A DNA stretch of 64,000 nt from Cryobacterium cryoconiti (GCF_004403065.1 NZ_SOHA01000034.1:120382-184381), one strand, 5' to 3'; positions 49,595-58,284 are shown, counted from the stretch's first letter. Program-made: numbers and translations. Notes: generated by a model from the sequence alone, not told the origin.

Positions 49595-51099
49595 TTCGCG
49601 GCCTTCTTTCGGGGAACGGCGGTCTTCTCCGCGGGGGGCACGGCGCGCGCGGCCGAACGGCCGGCGGCGGGTTTGAGATAGGCGGCGAGACCGTGGCGGC
49701 CGCCCTCGCGTCCGTAGCCGGATTCCTTGTACCCGCCGAAGGGGCTGGCCGGGTCGAACCGGTTGAAGGTGTTGGCCCAGATCACACCGGCGCGCAGCTT
49801 GTCGGCCACGGCCAGCATCCGGCTGCCCTTCTCCGTCCAGATTCCGGCGGAGAGACCGTAGGGCGTGTTGTTCGCCTTGGCCACGGCCTCGGCCGGGGTG
49901 CGGAAGGTGAGCACCGAGAGCACGGGGCCGAACACCTCGTCGCGGGCGATGCGGTGGCTGGTGGAGACGTTCGTGAAGATGGTCGGTTTGAACCAGAAGC
50001 CGGTCTCCGGCAGCACGCAGTCCGGGCTCCAGCGCTCGGCGCCTTCCTGCTCGCCGATGTCGGTCAGTTCACGGATGCGGGCCAGCTGCTCCGCGCTGTT
50101 GATGGCGCCGATGTCGGTGTTCTTGTCCAGCGGATCGCCGAGGCGCAACGTGGACAGACGCGCCTTGAGGCGCTCGATGACGTCGTCGTGGATCGACTCC
50201 TGCACGAGCAGGCGGCTGCCGGCGCAGCAGACGTGGCCCTGGTTGAAGAAGATGCCGTTGACGATGCCCTCGATGGCCTGGTCGATGGGGGCGTCGTCGA
50301 AGACGATGTTGGCAGCCTTGCCGCCGAGCTCGAGGATGACCTTCTTGTCGGTGCCGGCGATCGACCGGGCGATGGCCCGGCCGGCGCCGGTGGACCCGGT
50401 GAAGGCGACCAGGTTGACACCGGGGTGACCTACGAGGGCCTGGCCGGTGTCACGTCCCCCCGTGACGATGTTGACGACGCCGGCCGGCAGGTCGGCCTGC
50501 TGCAGGATCTCGGCGAAGAGCAGGGCGGTCAGCGAGGTGGTCTCGGCCGGTTTGAGCACGACCGTGTTGCCGGCCGCGAGGGCCGGGGCGATCTTCCAGG
50601 CGAGCATCAGCAGAGGGAAGTTCCACGGGATCACCTGGGCGGCGACGCCCCGTGCCGATGGCGTCGGGCCGACCCCGGCGTGGTCGAGTTTGTCGGCCCA
50701 GCCGGCGTAGTAGAAGAACCAGGCGGCGACCAGGGGCACGTCGACGTCGCGGCTCTCCTTGATCGGCTTGCCATTGTCGAGGGTCTCGGCGACGGCGAGC
50801 TCGCGGGCCCGCTCCTGCACCAGACGCGCGATTCGGAACAGGTATTTGCCGCGGTCGCTGCCGGAGAGCTTCGACCAGGTTTTGTCGTAGGCGCGACGAG
50901 CGGCGGCAACGGCCATGTCGACATCCGCCGCATTGGCGTGCGCGATCATGGCGATCTGCTTCTCGGTGGCGGGGTTGATGCTTTGGAACGGCTCCCCCCG
51001 ACCGGCGACGAACTCGCCGTCGATGAAGAGTCCGTAGTCCGCACGAAGGTTCAGCACGGCCTGGGACTCCGGGGCCGGAGCGTAGTCAAGAAAGCTCAT
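49591..51099 (-). CDS. NAD-dependent aldehyde dehydrogenase
   Basis: A 502-residue full-length ALDH. VIPWNFPLLMLAWKIAPALAAGNTVVLKPAE (read in parts), GSTGAGRAIA, ELGGKAANIVFDDA with the general-base Glu and QGHVCCAGSRLLVQ with Cys291 are all present. A Lys/Ala/Arg-rich tail (~475-502) is unusual. It follows deoC by 10 bp, so it most likely oxidises the acetaldehyde released from deoxyribose-5-phosphate to acetate. Overlaps the truncated ALDH downstream by 4 bp. Confidence 0.9.
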   Translation of the reverse strand: MSFLDYAPAPESQAVLNLRADYGLFIDGEFVAGRGEPFQSINPATEKQIAMIAHANAADVDMAVAAARRAYDKTWSKLSGSDRGKYLFRIARLVQERARELAVAETLDNGKPIKESRDVDVPLVAAWFFYYAGWADKLDHAGVGPTPSARGVAAQVIPWNFPLLMLAWKIAPALAAGNTVVLKPAETTSLTALLFAEILQQADLPAGVVNIVTGGRDTGQALVGHPGVNLVAFTGSTGAGRAIARSIAGTDKKVILELGGKAANIVFDDAPIDQAIEGIVNGIFFNQGHVCCAGSRLLVQESIHDDVIERLKARLSTLRLGDPLDKNTDIGAINSAEQLARIRELTDIGEQEGAERWSPDCVLPETGFWFKPTIFTNVSTSHRIARDEVFGPVLSVLTFRTPAEAVAKANNTPYGLSAGIWTEKGSRMLAVADKLRAGVIWANTFNRFDPASPFGGYKESGYGREGGRHGLAAYLKPAAGRSAARAVPPAEKTAVPRKKAAK

Positions 51100-51109
51100 G
51101 GGGTAATCC

Positions 51110-52129
51110 TTAATCCATCGTCACGTAGTCGGGACCGGAGTAGTGCCCGGAGGTCATCTTCTGGCGCTGCATCAGCACGTCGTTCAGCAGGCTCGACGCC
51201 CCGAATCGGAACAGGCCGGGCGACAGCCATTCCTCGCCCACGGTCTCGGCGACGGTCACGAGGTACTTCGTGGCGTCCTTGGAGGTGCGGATGCCACCGG
51301 CCGGCTTCACGCCGACCTTCGCCCCCGTGAGGCGGTGCCAGTCGCGCACGACCTCCAGCATCGACAGGGTCACGGGCAGGGTGGCCGCGACGGGCACCTT
51401 GCCGGTGGAGGTCTTGATGAAGTCGGCGCCGGCCAGAATGGCCAGCCACGACGCGCGGCGCACGTTGTCATAGGTGTTCAGTTCCCCGGTTTCGAGGATC
51501 ACCTTGAGGTGCGCGGCGCTGCCGTCGGGGCGGCGGCAGTTCTGCTTGACGGCCACGATCTCGTCGTAGACCTGAGCGAACCGCCCGGACAGGAACGCCC
51601 CGCGGTCAATGACCATGTCGATCTCGTCGGCGCCCGCGTCGACCGCGTCGCGCACGTCGGCGAGCTTGACCGCGAGGGACGCCCGGCCGCTCGGGAAGGC
51701 GGTGGCGACGGCGGCGACACGCACGCCGGCATCCGTGCCCCGGGAGTGCGCAGAGCCGAGGGCCGCGACGGCGTGCTTCACCATGTCGCCGTAAACGCAG
51801 ACGGCGGCGACGCGCGGGCAACTGAGGTCGCCGGCGTCGGGGGTGAGGGCCTTGCCGACCAGTGACTTCACCTTGCCGGGGGTGTCGGCACCCTCGAGCG
51901 TGGTGAGGTCGATCAGGCTGATGATCTTGTCGATCGCCCACTTCTTCGAGCTGGTCTTGATCGAGCGGGTGCCGAGGTCGGCAGCGCGCTGCTCGAGGCC
52001 GACGGCGTCGATGCCGGGAATGCCGTGCAGGTAGCGGCGCAGGTTGGCATCCGTGGCTTCCCCGCCGATGAGCGCCAGGGCGCGCTCCCCGGTGTTCAAC
52101 TGGGCCATAACCGAGTGGCTGGTTGTCAT
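51110..52129 (-). CDS. deoC: Deoxyribose-phosphate aldolase
   Basis: A 339-residue class I aldolase. The Schiff-base Lys239 is in ADFIKTSTGK; DEIDMVIDRGAF and LKVILETGEL with its Lys, and VGVKPAGGIR are conserved. It splits 2-deoxyribose-5-phosphate into glyceraldehyde-3-phosphate and acetaldehyde. The N-terminal ~70 residues are longer than in E. coli DeoC, as in actinobacterial homologues. AAGGACTCTTC precedes ATG 52129. Second gene after the SorC regulator, followed by two ALDH genes. Confidence 0.95.
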   Translation of the reverse strand: MTTSHSVMAQLNTGERALALIGGEATDANLRRYLHGIPGIDAVGLEQRAADLGTRSIKTSSKKWAIDKIISLIDLTTLEGADTPGKVKSLVGKALTPDAGDLSCPRVAAVCVYGDMVKHAVAALGSAHSRGTDAGVRVAAVATAFPSGRASLAVKLADVRDAVDAGADEIDMVIDRGAFLSGRFAQVYDEIVAVKQNCRRPDGSAAHLKVILETGELNTYDNVRRASWLAILAGADFIKTSTGKVPVAATLPVTLSMLEVVRDWHRLTGAKVGVKPAGGIRTSKDATKYLVTVAETVGEEWLSPGLFRFGASSLLNDVLMQRQKMTSGHYSGPDYVTMD

Positions 52130-52155
52130 GAAGAGTCCTTGCGGTCGGGGTTCGG

Positions 52156-53106
52156 TCAGGAGTCGTCGCCGAGCACGGCGAGGGCGGTTTCTTCATCGGT
52201 GACGAGAACGGTGCACAGGCCGCTGCCGACGACGGCTCGGGCGATGGCGTGCTTGGAACTCCCGGCGATGACGGCGACCGCCGTTTTCGCGTGGCGGAGC
52301 TGCTCGAGTTGGATGCCGACGGTGCGAGAGTCGAGTTCGGGGTCGACGATGTTGCCGGTGCTGTCGATGTAGCGGCCGACGACGTCCCCCACGGCTCCCT
52401 TTCGGACCAGCTCGGCGATCTGCTCGGCGGTGAGGTAGCCGCTGTCGACGAGGGCCGAATTCTGGTCGGCCTGGCCGGCGCTGAACAGATAGGCGGATGC
52501 CGTTGCGCCCAGATTGAGCACGGCCGCGACGGAGCGATCGGCTTCGATCGCGTTCTTGGTCTCCAGATGCTCGAGAATGGCCGGGCTCGGCAACAGGGTC
52601 GCCGCGCCCGAACCCTTGTGGGCGATGGTGACGGCCGTGGCGGCCGCCGTGCCGGCCCGCCGGTTGAGGCTGACACCGCCGTTGATCTGCACGACGTTGA
52701 CTCCGGTGGCCCACCCCTGGGCCACGTGCAGCGACACCTCGTGCAGGGTGCGGCCCCAGCTGATGCCGAGCGTACGCGGCACCGGGCGCAGGGCGGCGAG
52801 GTAGTCGGCGGCGGCCTGCGCGGTGCGGGACTGGAGTTCCTCGTCACCGGTGACGCCGGCGGAGGAGACGACGATGGCATCCGTCAGCCCGGTCTTCTCG
52901 CGCAGCCGGCGTTCGATGGAGAGACGGCGGGCGCGGGGATGCACGATCTCGATGCGGATGAAGCCGCTGGCCTTCGCCTGGGCCAGGAGCCGGCCCACCT
53001 TCCAGCGGGTCAGGCGCAGCACGGTGCCGATTTCGTCCTGCGTTTTGTTTTCCTCGTAGTACAACTCGGCCGCGCGAATAGACAATAGCTCGTCAGTGTC
53101 CGCCAT
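52156..53106 (-). CDS. SorC/DeoR-type sugar-binding transcriptional regulator
   Basis: A 316-residue protein. HTH at ~10-60 (AAELYYEENKTQDEIGTVLRLTRWKVGRLLAQAK read in two halves) and a C-terminal SorC sugar-phosphate domain (GISWGRTLHEVS; VVQINGGVSLN; VLNLGATASAYLF). Its position at the head of deoC-ALDH-ALDH suggests deoxyribose-5-phosphate as effector. The promoter has TTGATC, 17 bp, TAGGCT. A TGCTCA palindrome between it and the ROK gene is its likely operator. Confidence 0.88.
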   Translation of the reverse strand: MADTDELLSIRAAELYYEENKTQDEIGTVLRLTRWKVGRLLAQAKASGFIRIEIVHPRARRLSIERRLREKTGLTDAIVVSSAGVTGDEELQSRTAQAAADYLAALRPVPRTLGISWGRTLHEVSLHVAQGWATGVNVVQINGGVSLNRRAGTAAATAVTIAHKGSGAATLLPSPAILEHLETKNAIEADRSVAAVLNLGATASAYLFSAGQADQNSALVDSGYLTAEQIAELVRKGAVGDVVGRYIDSTGNIVDPELDSRTVGIQLEQLRHAKTAVAVIAGSSKHAIARAVVGSGLCTVLVTDEETALAVLGDDS

Positions 53107-53129
53107 GGTGCTCCGTCCGGTATGACCCC

Positions 53130-53158
53130 AGCCTAGGTCGCCGGTCTCCCCCGATCAA
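53130..53158 (-). promoter_or_regulatory. SorC regulator promoter (-35 TTGATC, -10 TAGGCT)
   Basis: On the minus strand TTGATC (53153-53158) and TAGGCT (53130-53135) are separated by 17 bp, the ideal sigma-70-type spacing. It leaves a ~17-nt leader with GGAGCACC before the start at 53106. Confidence 0.6.
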
Positions 53159-53174
53159 CGGCTGTTGTTTATGT

Positions 53175-53188
53175 TGCTCACCTGAGCA
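53175..53188. promoter_or_regulatory. Candidate SorC operator TGCTCA-CC-TGAGCA
   Basis: A perfect 14-bp palindrome, followed by a further TGAGCA. It lies upstream of the SorC -35 box and upstream of the -35 region of the divergent ROK gene, so one site could control both directions. Confidence 0.5.
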
Positions 53189-53212
53189 TGAGCAGCTGAA
53201 CTCGGCACGCCC

Positions 53213-53218
53213 TAGGCT
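53213..53218 (+). promoter_or_regulatory. -10 box TAGGCT of a leaderless promoter (ROK kinase)
   Basis: TAGGCT ends 6 nt before ATG 53225. Confidence 0.55.
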
Positions 53219-53224
53219 CGAAGC

Positions 53225-54157
53225 ATGCTCCCCCGTTATGCTCTCGCCGTCGACCTCGGTGGTACCAAGGTCGAAGCCGCCCTCGTCGACGAGCGCGGCG
53301 CCGTGCTCGCTGCCAGCCGCCACCGCTCCCCCACCGGTCCACAGAGAACCGCCGACGAGTTGGCGGCCGCCGTCGAATCCGTGCTCAGCCGTGCGCACGC
53401 AAGCCTGCCGGACGGCGCTCCCCTGCTCGGCGTCGGCATCGGCACCGCTGGTCCGATCACGGTGGAGACGGGTCTGGTCTCCCCGCTGAACCTTCCCGCC
53501 TGGCGGGACTACCCCTTGCGCGACTTCGTGGCCGCACTCGTGCCGGATGCGCCCGTGCGCCTGCGCCTGGACGGCCTCTGCATCACGCTCGCCGAGCACT
53601 GGCTCGGCGCGGGGCAGGGTGCCGGCAGCCTGATGGGCATGGTCGTGTCCACGGGCGTGGGTGGCGGCCTGATCCTGGGTGGAACCACCGTTTCGGGTTC
53701 CAGCGGCAACGCCGGGCACATCGGCCACATCGAGGTCGGCGGGTTCGACGACCCCTGCGCCTGCGGCGGCACCGGATGCCTCGAGGCCGTCGCGTCCGGC
53801 CCGCGCACCGTGGCCTGGGCGCGCGCCCAGGGCTGGACGGGCCTCACCGGCGAGGACCTCTCGGCCGCGTACGCCGCCGGCGACCCGATCGCGGTCGCCG
53901 CGGTGAAGCGCTGCGGCCAGGCCATCGGCCAGGCGATCGCCTCGGCGACCAACCTCGTGGACCTCGACGTGGTCGCGATCGGCGGAGGGTTCTCACACGT
54001 GACACCTGACCTGTTCGACTTCGTGCGGGCAGCCGTCGCCGAGCGCACGGTGTTCTCCTTCGCGACCCGGGTGCGGGTCGTCGCATCCGCTCTCTCCGGC
54101 GACGGCCCGCTGATCGGCGCCGCAGCCCTGATCCACCGAGCCGACCTGGTCGCCTGA
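53225..54157 (+). CDS. ROK family sugar kinase
   Basis: A 310-residue kinase. ALAVDLGGTKVEAALVD is the phosphate-1 motif, GIGTAGPI follows, Asp in LRLDGLCI is the catalytic base position, and GHIEVGGFDDPCACGGTGCLE is the ROK zinc/signature segment. Typical length; no HTH, so it is a kinase rather than a ROK repressor. Likely phosphorylates a hexose or N-acetylated sugar. Divergent from the SorC regulator, leaderless ATG 53225. The link to deoxyribose use is only by position. Confidence 0.88.
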   Translation: MLPRYALAVDLGGTKVEAALVDERGAVLAASRHRSPTGPQRTADELAAAVESVLSRAHASLPDGAPLLGVGIGTAGPITVETGLVSPLNLPAWRDYPLRDFVAALVPDAPVRLRLDGLCITLAEHWLGAGQGAGSLMGMVVSTGVGGGLILGGTTVSGSSGNAGHIGHIEVGGFDDPCACGGTGCLEAVASGPRTVAWARAQGWTGLTGEDLSAAYAAGDPIAVAAVKRCGQAIGQAIASATNLVDLDVVAIGGGFSHVTPDLFDFVRAAVAERTVFSFATRVRVVASALSGDGPLIGAAALIHRADLVA

Positions 54158-54167
54158 GGCCCGCCGG

Positions 54168-55385
54168 CTAGCGGGCGAGGTCGTCCTCGAGCAGGTGCGG
54201 GCGGGACAGCACGGCACCGGCGAAGGTGACGGCGAGGGCAGTTCCGATCAGGAAGACGAGGGGCCAGGTCCAGCCACCGGTCAGCTGGTGGAGCAGACCC
54301 ACCGTGAGAGGCCCCAGGGCGCCGATCGTGTAGCCGACGCTCTGCACGAACCCGCTCAACGCCACGGACCCCTCATGCGTGCGGGTGCGGAGGTTGATCA
54401 GCACCAGAGCCAGCGGGAAGAACAGCGGACCAAGGCCGGCGAAGAAGACCCAGACGAAGGTCAGAACGGTCGGCGCCAGGAGCAGACCGAGGTAGCCCAC
54501 CAGGAACGCGAGCACGCCGATGTAGACCAGCACCCCCACATTCTTCAGCCGCACGGTGAAATAGGGGATGACCAGGGCACACGGCAGGCCGACCGCCGCA
54601 TACAGGGAGAGGAGGGTTCCGGCCTGGGCCGGCGTCACCCCGGCGGTCTGGATCAACAGCTGCGGCAACCAGGCGAACATCGCGTAGGCGTTGAGGGACG
54701 ACGCGGCGAACACGACGGCGATGGCCCAGGCGACCGATGAATGCCAGATGCGGCCCAGCAGCGCCGGTTCCGCCTCCTCCGGCACGGGGCCGGCCACCCC
54801 CTGCGCCCGATGCCGCACCAGCATCGTGATCCAGGGCACGAGGGCGATCAGGGCCGGCAGCATCCACAGGCCGAGGGAGACGCGCCAGCCGGCGGCATCC
54901 GCGACCGGCACGGCCACGAGCGGCGGCAGCAGGGTGCTCAGGGACATCATGGTCACATAGAGGGAGGTGACCAGGCCTACTCGATCCGGGAAGTACTTCT
55001 TCACCAGCGGCGGCAGGAGCACGTTGCCGATGCCCAGTCCCGCGAACGTGATCACGCTGCCGAGGAGGAGCATGCCCACCGAACCGGACAGTCCGCGCAC
55101 GGCATGCCCGGCCAGCATGGCGATCAGGGCCAGCACCAGAACCTGCTCCAGTCCCACCCGCCGGGTGAAGACGGGGGTGAAGATGCCGAAGACGGCGAAG
55201 CAGACCGGTGGCAGCATGCCCAGCACCCCGATGGCGACCGCTCCGAGAGGCACATCGACGCTGATCTGGGTCACGATCGGGGAGAGCGCCGCCACGGCCG
55301 TGCGCAGGTTGGCCGCGACCAGCAGGATGCCGACCAGCGCCAGGGTGCGGCCGGCCCACAGGGCTCGGGGCGCGGCATCCGTCAT
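54168..55385 (-). CDS. MFS transporter (CynX/NimT-like)
   Basis: A 405-residue protein with 12 hydrophobic helices. Residues 1-60 have VAANLRTAVAALSPIVTQISVDV and VCFAVFGIFTPVFTRRVGLE, the pattern of the CynX/NimT (cyanate/nitroimidazole) MFS subgroup. The mid-loop around residue 190 is charged. ATG 55385 has TAGACT 6 nt upstream. Convergent with the ROK kinase (10 bp). The substrate is unknown; cyanate or drug export are family possibilities. Confidence 0.85.
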   Translation of the reverse strand: MTDAAPRALWAGRTLALVGILLVAANLRTAVAALSPIVTQISVDVPLGAVAIGVLGMLPPVCFAVFGIFTPVFTRRVGLEQVLVLALIAMLAGHAVRGLSGSVGMLLLGSVITFAGLGIGNVLLPPLVKKYFPDRVGLVTSLYVTMMSLSTLLPPLVAVPVADAAGWRVSLGLWMLPALIALVPWITMLVRHRAQGVAGPVPEEAEPALLGRIWHSSVAWAIAVVFAASSLNAYAMFAWLPQLLIQTAGVTPAQAGTLLSLYAAVGLPCALVIPYFTVRLKNVGVLVYIGVLAFLVGYLGLLLAPTVLTFVWVFFAGLGPLFFPLALVLINLRTRTHEGSVALSGFVQSVGYTIGALGPLTVGLLHQLTGGWTWPLVFLIGTALAVTFAGAVLSRPHLLEDDLAR

Positions 55386-55391
55386 CGGGCA

Positions 55392-55397
55392 AGTCTA
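55392..55397 (-). promoter_or_regulatory. -10 box TAGACT of a leaderless promoter (MFS transporter)
   Basis: TAGACT on the minus strand ends 6 nt before ATG 55385. Confidence 0.55.
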
Positions 55398-55416
55398 GGG
55401 GCGCGTCCACTCGAGC

Positions 55417-55484
55417 AACTGTTGCCGCATCGGACGACTGTTGCCGGTGTGCGGGCAACACTTGTCCGCTCGGGCAACAATTGC
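55417..55484. repeat. Imperfect long palindrome with four TGTTGCC boxes
   Basis: TGTTGCC occurs at 55420 and 55439, and its complement GGCAACA at 55454 and 55473, spaced 19-15-19 bp. Together they form a ~31-bp imperfect inverted repeat (CGGAC is also conserved in both arms). It lies between the ribF stop and the MFS promoter and may be a terminator or a multi-site operator. Confidence 0.7.
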
Positions 55485-55500
55485 GGCCCGCGCTTGCCTG

Positions 55501-56430
55501 CTAGGCCAGGATGCCGCGGACCTTCGAGACGTCGTCGTGCATCTGCACGATCAGCGGCTCGATGCCGGTGAAGGCCACCATGCCGCGGATGCGCTCGACG
55601 AACTCCACCTCCACCACGTGGTCGTACAGGTCGATGTCCTGGTCGAGCACGTAGGCCTCGACCTGCTTCTGCGCCACACCGTCGAAGGTGGGGTTGTTGC
55701 CCACCGAGATGGCCGCCGGGTAGCGGATGCCGGCATCCGTCAGCCAACCGGCGTACACGCCGTCCGCGGGGATGAGCCCCTCGGACGCCGGGGACAGGTT
55801 GGCCGTGGGGAAGCCGAGTTCGCGTCCGCGTTTCGCGCCGTGCACGACCTCGCCGCGCAGGGTTGGGTGGTGTCCGAGCAGGGTCGTGGCCGCGCCGACC
55901 TCGCCACGGGTGAGCAGCTCGCGGATCCAGGTCGACGAGACCCGGCGCATCCGGTCCGGTTTCACATCGTCGATCAGTCGCACGGTGAAGCCGAACAGGT
56001 CCCCCAGCTCCTGCAGCAGGTGCACGTCGCCGGCACCGTGGGCGCCGAACCGGAAGTCGCGGCCCACCAGCACCGTGCGCGCGTGCAGCCCCTGCACCAG
56101 GATGCTCTCGATGAATTCCACGGGCGGCAGGGCGGCCAGCGCCGCGGTGAACTCGAGCACGAGGGTGGCGTGCACGCCGGTCTCGGCGAGCAGGCCCAGC
56201 TTCTGTTCGGTGCTGATCAGGGTCTGCGGGCACCGGGTGGGGGCCAGCACGGCGAGCGGATGCCGGTCGAAGGTCACGACCACCGAGGCCAGGCCGTTGA
56301 GATCGGCGACGCCTTTCAGCTCGTCGATCACCGCACGGTGGCCCGCGTGCACGCCATCGAACTTGCCGATGCTGACTGCGGAGGCCGGCCAGTCGGCGGG
56401 GATGTCGGCGACGCCGCGCAACACCTTCAC
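55501..56430 (-). CDS. ribF: Bifunctional riboflavin kinase / FMN adenylyltransferase
   Basis: A 309-residue enzyme making FMN then FAD. N-terminal FAD synthetase: SIGKFDGVHAGHRAVI (HxGH motif) and VSSTWIRELLTRGEV; C-terminal riboflavin kinase: GRELGFPTANLSPASEGLIPADGVYAGW read in parts, with PTAN. GTG 56430 overlaps the stop of the upstream membrane protein gene (GTGA), so translation is coupled. Order truB-membrane-membrane-ribF on the minus strand retains the common truB-ribF link with two genes inserted. Confidence 0.95.
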   Translation of the reverse strand: MKVLRGVADIPADWPASAVSIGKFDGVHAGHRAVIDELKGVADLNGLASVVVTFDRHPLAVLAPTRCPQTLISTEQKLGLLAETGVHATLVLEFTAALAALPPVEFIESILVQGLHARTVLVGRDFRFGAHGAGDVHLLQELGDLFGFTVRLIDDVKPDRMRRVSSTWIRELLTRGEVGAATTLLGHHPTLRGEVVHGAKRGRELGFPTANLSPASEGLIPADGVYAGWLTDAGIRYPAAISVGNNPTFDGVAQKQVEAYVLDQDIDLYDHVVEVEFVERIRGMVAFTGIEPLIVQMHDDVSKVRGILA

Positions 56431-56894
56431 GGGCGCGCCTTCCCGGTGCGGGACAGCCACCACATGCCCAGCAGCGGCAGCACCAGTGGAATGAACACGT
56501 AACCGCGGCCGTAGAGCGACCAGACCGAGTCGTGCGGGAAGAGTTCGGGATCGAGAAGACTCAGAGTGCCCACGACGAGCACGCCGACGAACTCGAAGCC
56601 GATCGTGATCCAGGCCACGCGACGCCAGCGTCCGCCGCTCTTGATCAGGGCCACCGTGGCGACGATGTAGACGACCGCTGCCAGCGCGGACAGCGAGTAG
56701 GACAGCGGGGCCTCGTCGAATTTGGCGACGATCTGAACGAACGAACGCCCCGTCGCCGCCAGGGCGAGAAGGCCGTAGACGGCAATCAGAAGCCGCCCGA
56801 CGCCGGTCACGCGGGAGCTGCGAGCGGCCCCGGCGGCGGTCGACGCGGCGGTCGATTCGGGGGTGCTCGCGGGGGTGCTCGAAGGGGCGGTCAT
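56427..56894 (-). CDS. Hypothetical four-helix membrane protein upstream of ribF
   Basis: A 155-residue protein. Residues 1-28 are a Ser/Thr/Ala-rich tail; four hydrophobic segments follow (LLIAVYGLLALAATG, SALAAVVYIVATVALI, WITIGFEFVGVLVVGTLSLL, YVFIPLVLPLLGMWWL). The sequence HDSVWSLYGRGYVF between helices 3 and 4 looks conserved in this kind of Micrococcales protein. Function unknown. It overlaps ribF by 4 bp, so a link to flavin or transport is possible but unproven. Confidence 0.7.
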   Translation of the reverse strand: MTAPSSTPASTPESTAASTAAGAARSSRVTGVGRLLIAVYGLLALAATGRSFVQIVAKFDEAPLSYSLSALAAVVYIVATVALIKSGGRWRRVAWITIGFEFVGVLVVGTLSLLDPELFPHDSVWSLYGRGYVFIPLVLPLLGMWWLSRTGKARP

Positions 56895-56949
56895 GGCTTC
56901 CTAATTATCGCAGCATCCGTGGTGCGTCGGATCACAGCGGTCACAGCGG

Positions 56950-57318
56950 TCACAGGCCCTGTACCGTCCAGATCTGCCACATGCGGTAGACCATCACGAA
57001 CACGCCCAGGCCGGCGACACCGAGGATGACGGTGCTCCACCGGCTGCGCTCGATCAACGCCCAACCGACGGCGGCGACGGGAACCAAAATGGCGCTGATC
57101 AGATAGGTGTAGAACTCCAGCACGCTGCCGGTGGCGGTGTTGCCGGTGAACGGCGCGACGATGGCCACGACGAGCTGCACGATCAGCAGCAGCTCCACGA
57201 GCGCGGTGGCACCCATCGTGAGGTCGTTGGGCTTGCGGCCGGCCAGACCGAGAACGATGCAGAGCAGGCCGGCGACCCCGGCCACGCCGAGTTGCAGCCA
57301 GGTGAACCACTCGATCAT
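56950..57318 (-). CDS. Hypothetical four-helix membrane protein downstream of truB
   Basis: A 122-residue protein with four hydrophobic segments filling almost the whole chain (VAGVAGLLCIVLGLAG, ALVELLLIVQLVVAIVAP, YTYLISAILVPVAAVGWALI, VILGVAGLGVFVMVYRMW). ATG 57318 overlaps the truB stop by 4 bp. I do not recognise the family. Both helices of each half have similar spacing, suggesting a small internal duplication. Confidence 0.7.
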   Translation of the reverse strand: MIEWFTWLQLGVAGVAGLLCIVLGLAGRKPNDLTMGATALVELLLIVQLVVAIVAPFTGNTATGSVLEFYTYLISAILVPVAAVGWALIERSRWSTVILGVAGLGVFVMVYRMWQIWTVQGL

Positions 57319-58277
57319 TCGGCGGCCTCGTCGCGTGGGAAGTTGAGCAGGGACTTGGCGTGGTCGCCGCGGAATTCGACCAGACCGACCAGCCGGCCGT
57401 CCGGCGCGATCGCTGCGACAGGCCCGCCGGATCCGTCGTCGCCCTGCCCGGCGACCGTGCGGGACGCAGCATCCACCGCGATGCGCTTGCCGTGGCCGAG
57501 ATCGATGGCCTGCTGCTCGGTGAGGTCGAGGCGTCCGAGGAGTCGGGTGGCTGCATCCGTCGGGCCGATCAGGCCGGCCGCGACGTCGAGCTCGGCCAGC
57601 GGCTGGGCCGCCTCGATCCGGAACGGGCCGATCCGGGTGCGGCGCAGGCTGGTGAGGTGGCCGCCGACCGCGAGGTCGGCACCGAGGTCACGGGCGAGCG
57701 CCCGGATGTACGTTCCCGACGAGCATTCGACCCGCACCTCGAGATCGAGGAACCCGTCGACCGTCGTCGTGGAGAGCAGCTCGAAGGTGCTCACGGTGAC
57801 GGGCCGGGCAGGCAGGTCGACCGTTTCACCGGCGCGCACCAGGGCGTAGGCGCGCTTGCCGTCGACCTTGATGGCGCTGACCGAACTCGGCTGCTGGGCG
57901 ATGTCGCCGGTGAGTGCGGCGATGCCGGCCGTGATGGCGTGCGGGCTGAGGGCGGCCACGACGGCGACGGATGCCCGTGTCAATTCTTCGCCCTCGGCAT
58001 CATCGGTCGTCGTCGCGGCACCCAGCCGAATGGTCGCCCGGTATTCCTTGTCGAGGCCGACGACGTAGGTCAGCAGACGGGTGGAGCTGTTGATGCCGAG
58101 GATCAGCAGGCCGGTCGCCATCGGGTCCAGCGTGCCGGCGTGGCCGACCTTGCGGGTACCGGCCAGACGGCGGGTGCGGGCGACGGCGTCGTGGCTGGTC
58201 CAGCCCTGGGGTTTGTCGACCAGGAGGAGGCCGCTGGCGGTCGCGCCGACCTTGCCCTGCGCTGCTTGTTCATTCAC
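57315..58277 (-). CDS. truB: tRNA pseudouridine-55 synthase
   Basis: A ~320-residue enzyme. LLLVDKPQGWTSHDAVARTR, KVGHAGTLDPMATGLLI with the catalytic Asp, KEYRATIRLGAATTTDDAEGE and SGTYIRALARDLG are all diagnostic. It makes pseudouridine 55 in the tRNA T-loop. GTG 58277 is favoured because TACCAT lies 7 nt upstream; ATG 58286 is a second option and overlaps that hexamer. The frame to 58964 is read through an unrelated region and is not used. Confidence 0.95.
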   Translation of the reverse strand: MNEQAAQGKVGATASGLLLVDKPQGWTSHDAVARTRRLAGTRKVGHAGTLDPMATGLLILGINSSTRLLTYVVGLDKEYRATIRLGAATTTDDAEGEELTRASVAVVAALSPHAITAGIAALTGDIAQQPSSVSAIKVDGKRAYALVRAGETVDLPARPVTVSTFELLSTTTVDGFLDLEVRVECSSGTYIRALARDLGADLAVGGHLTSLRRTRIGPFRIEAAQPLAELDVAAGLIGPTDAATRLLGRLDLTEQQAIDLGHGKRIAVDAASRTVAGQGDDGSGGPVAAIAPDGRLVGLVEFRGDHAKSLLNFPRDEAAE

Positions 58278-58284
58278 TCTTGCC

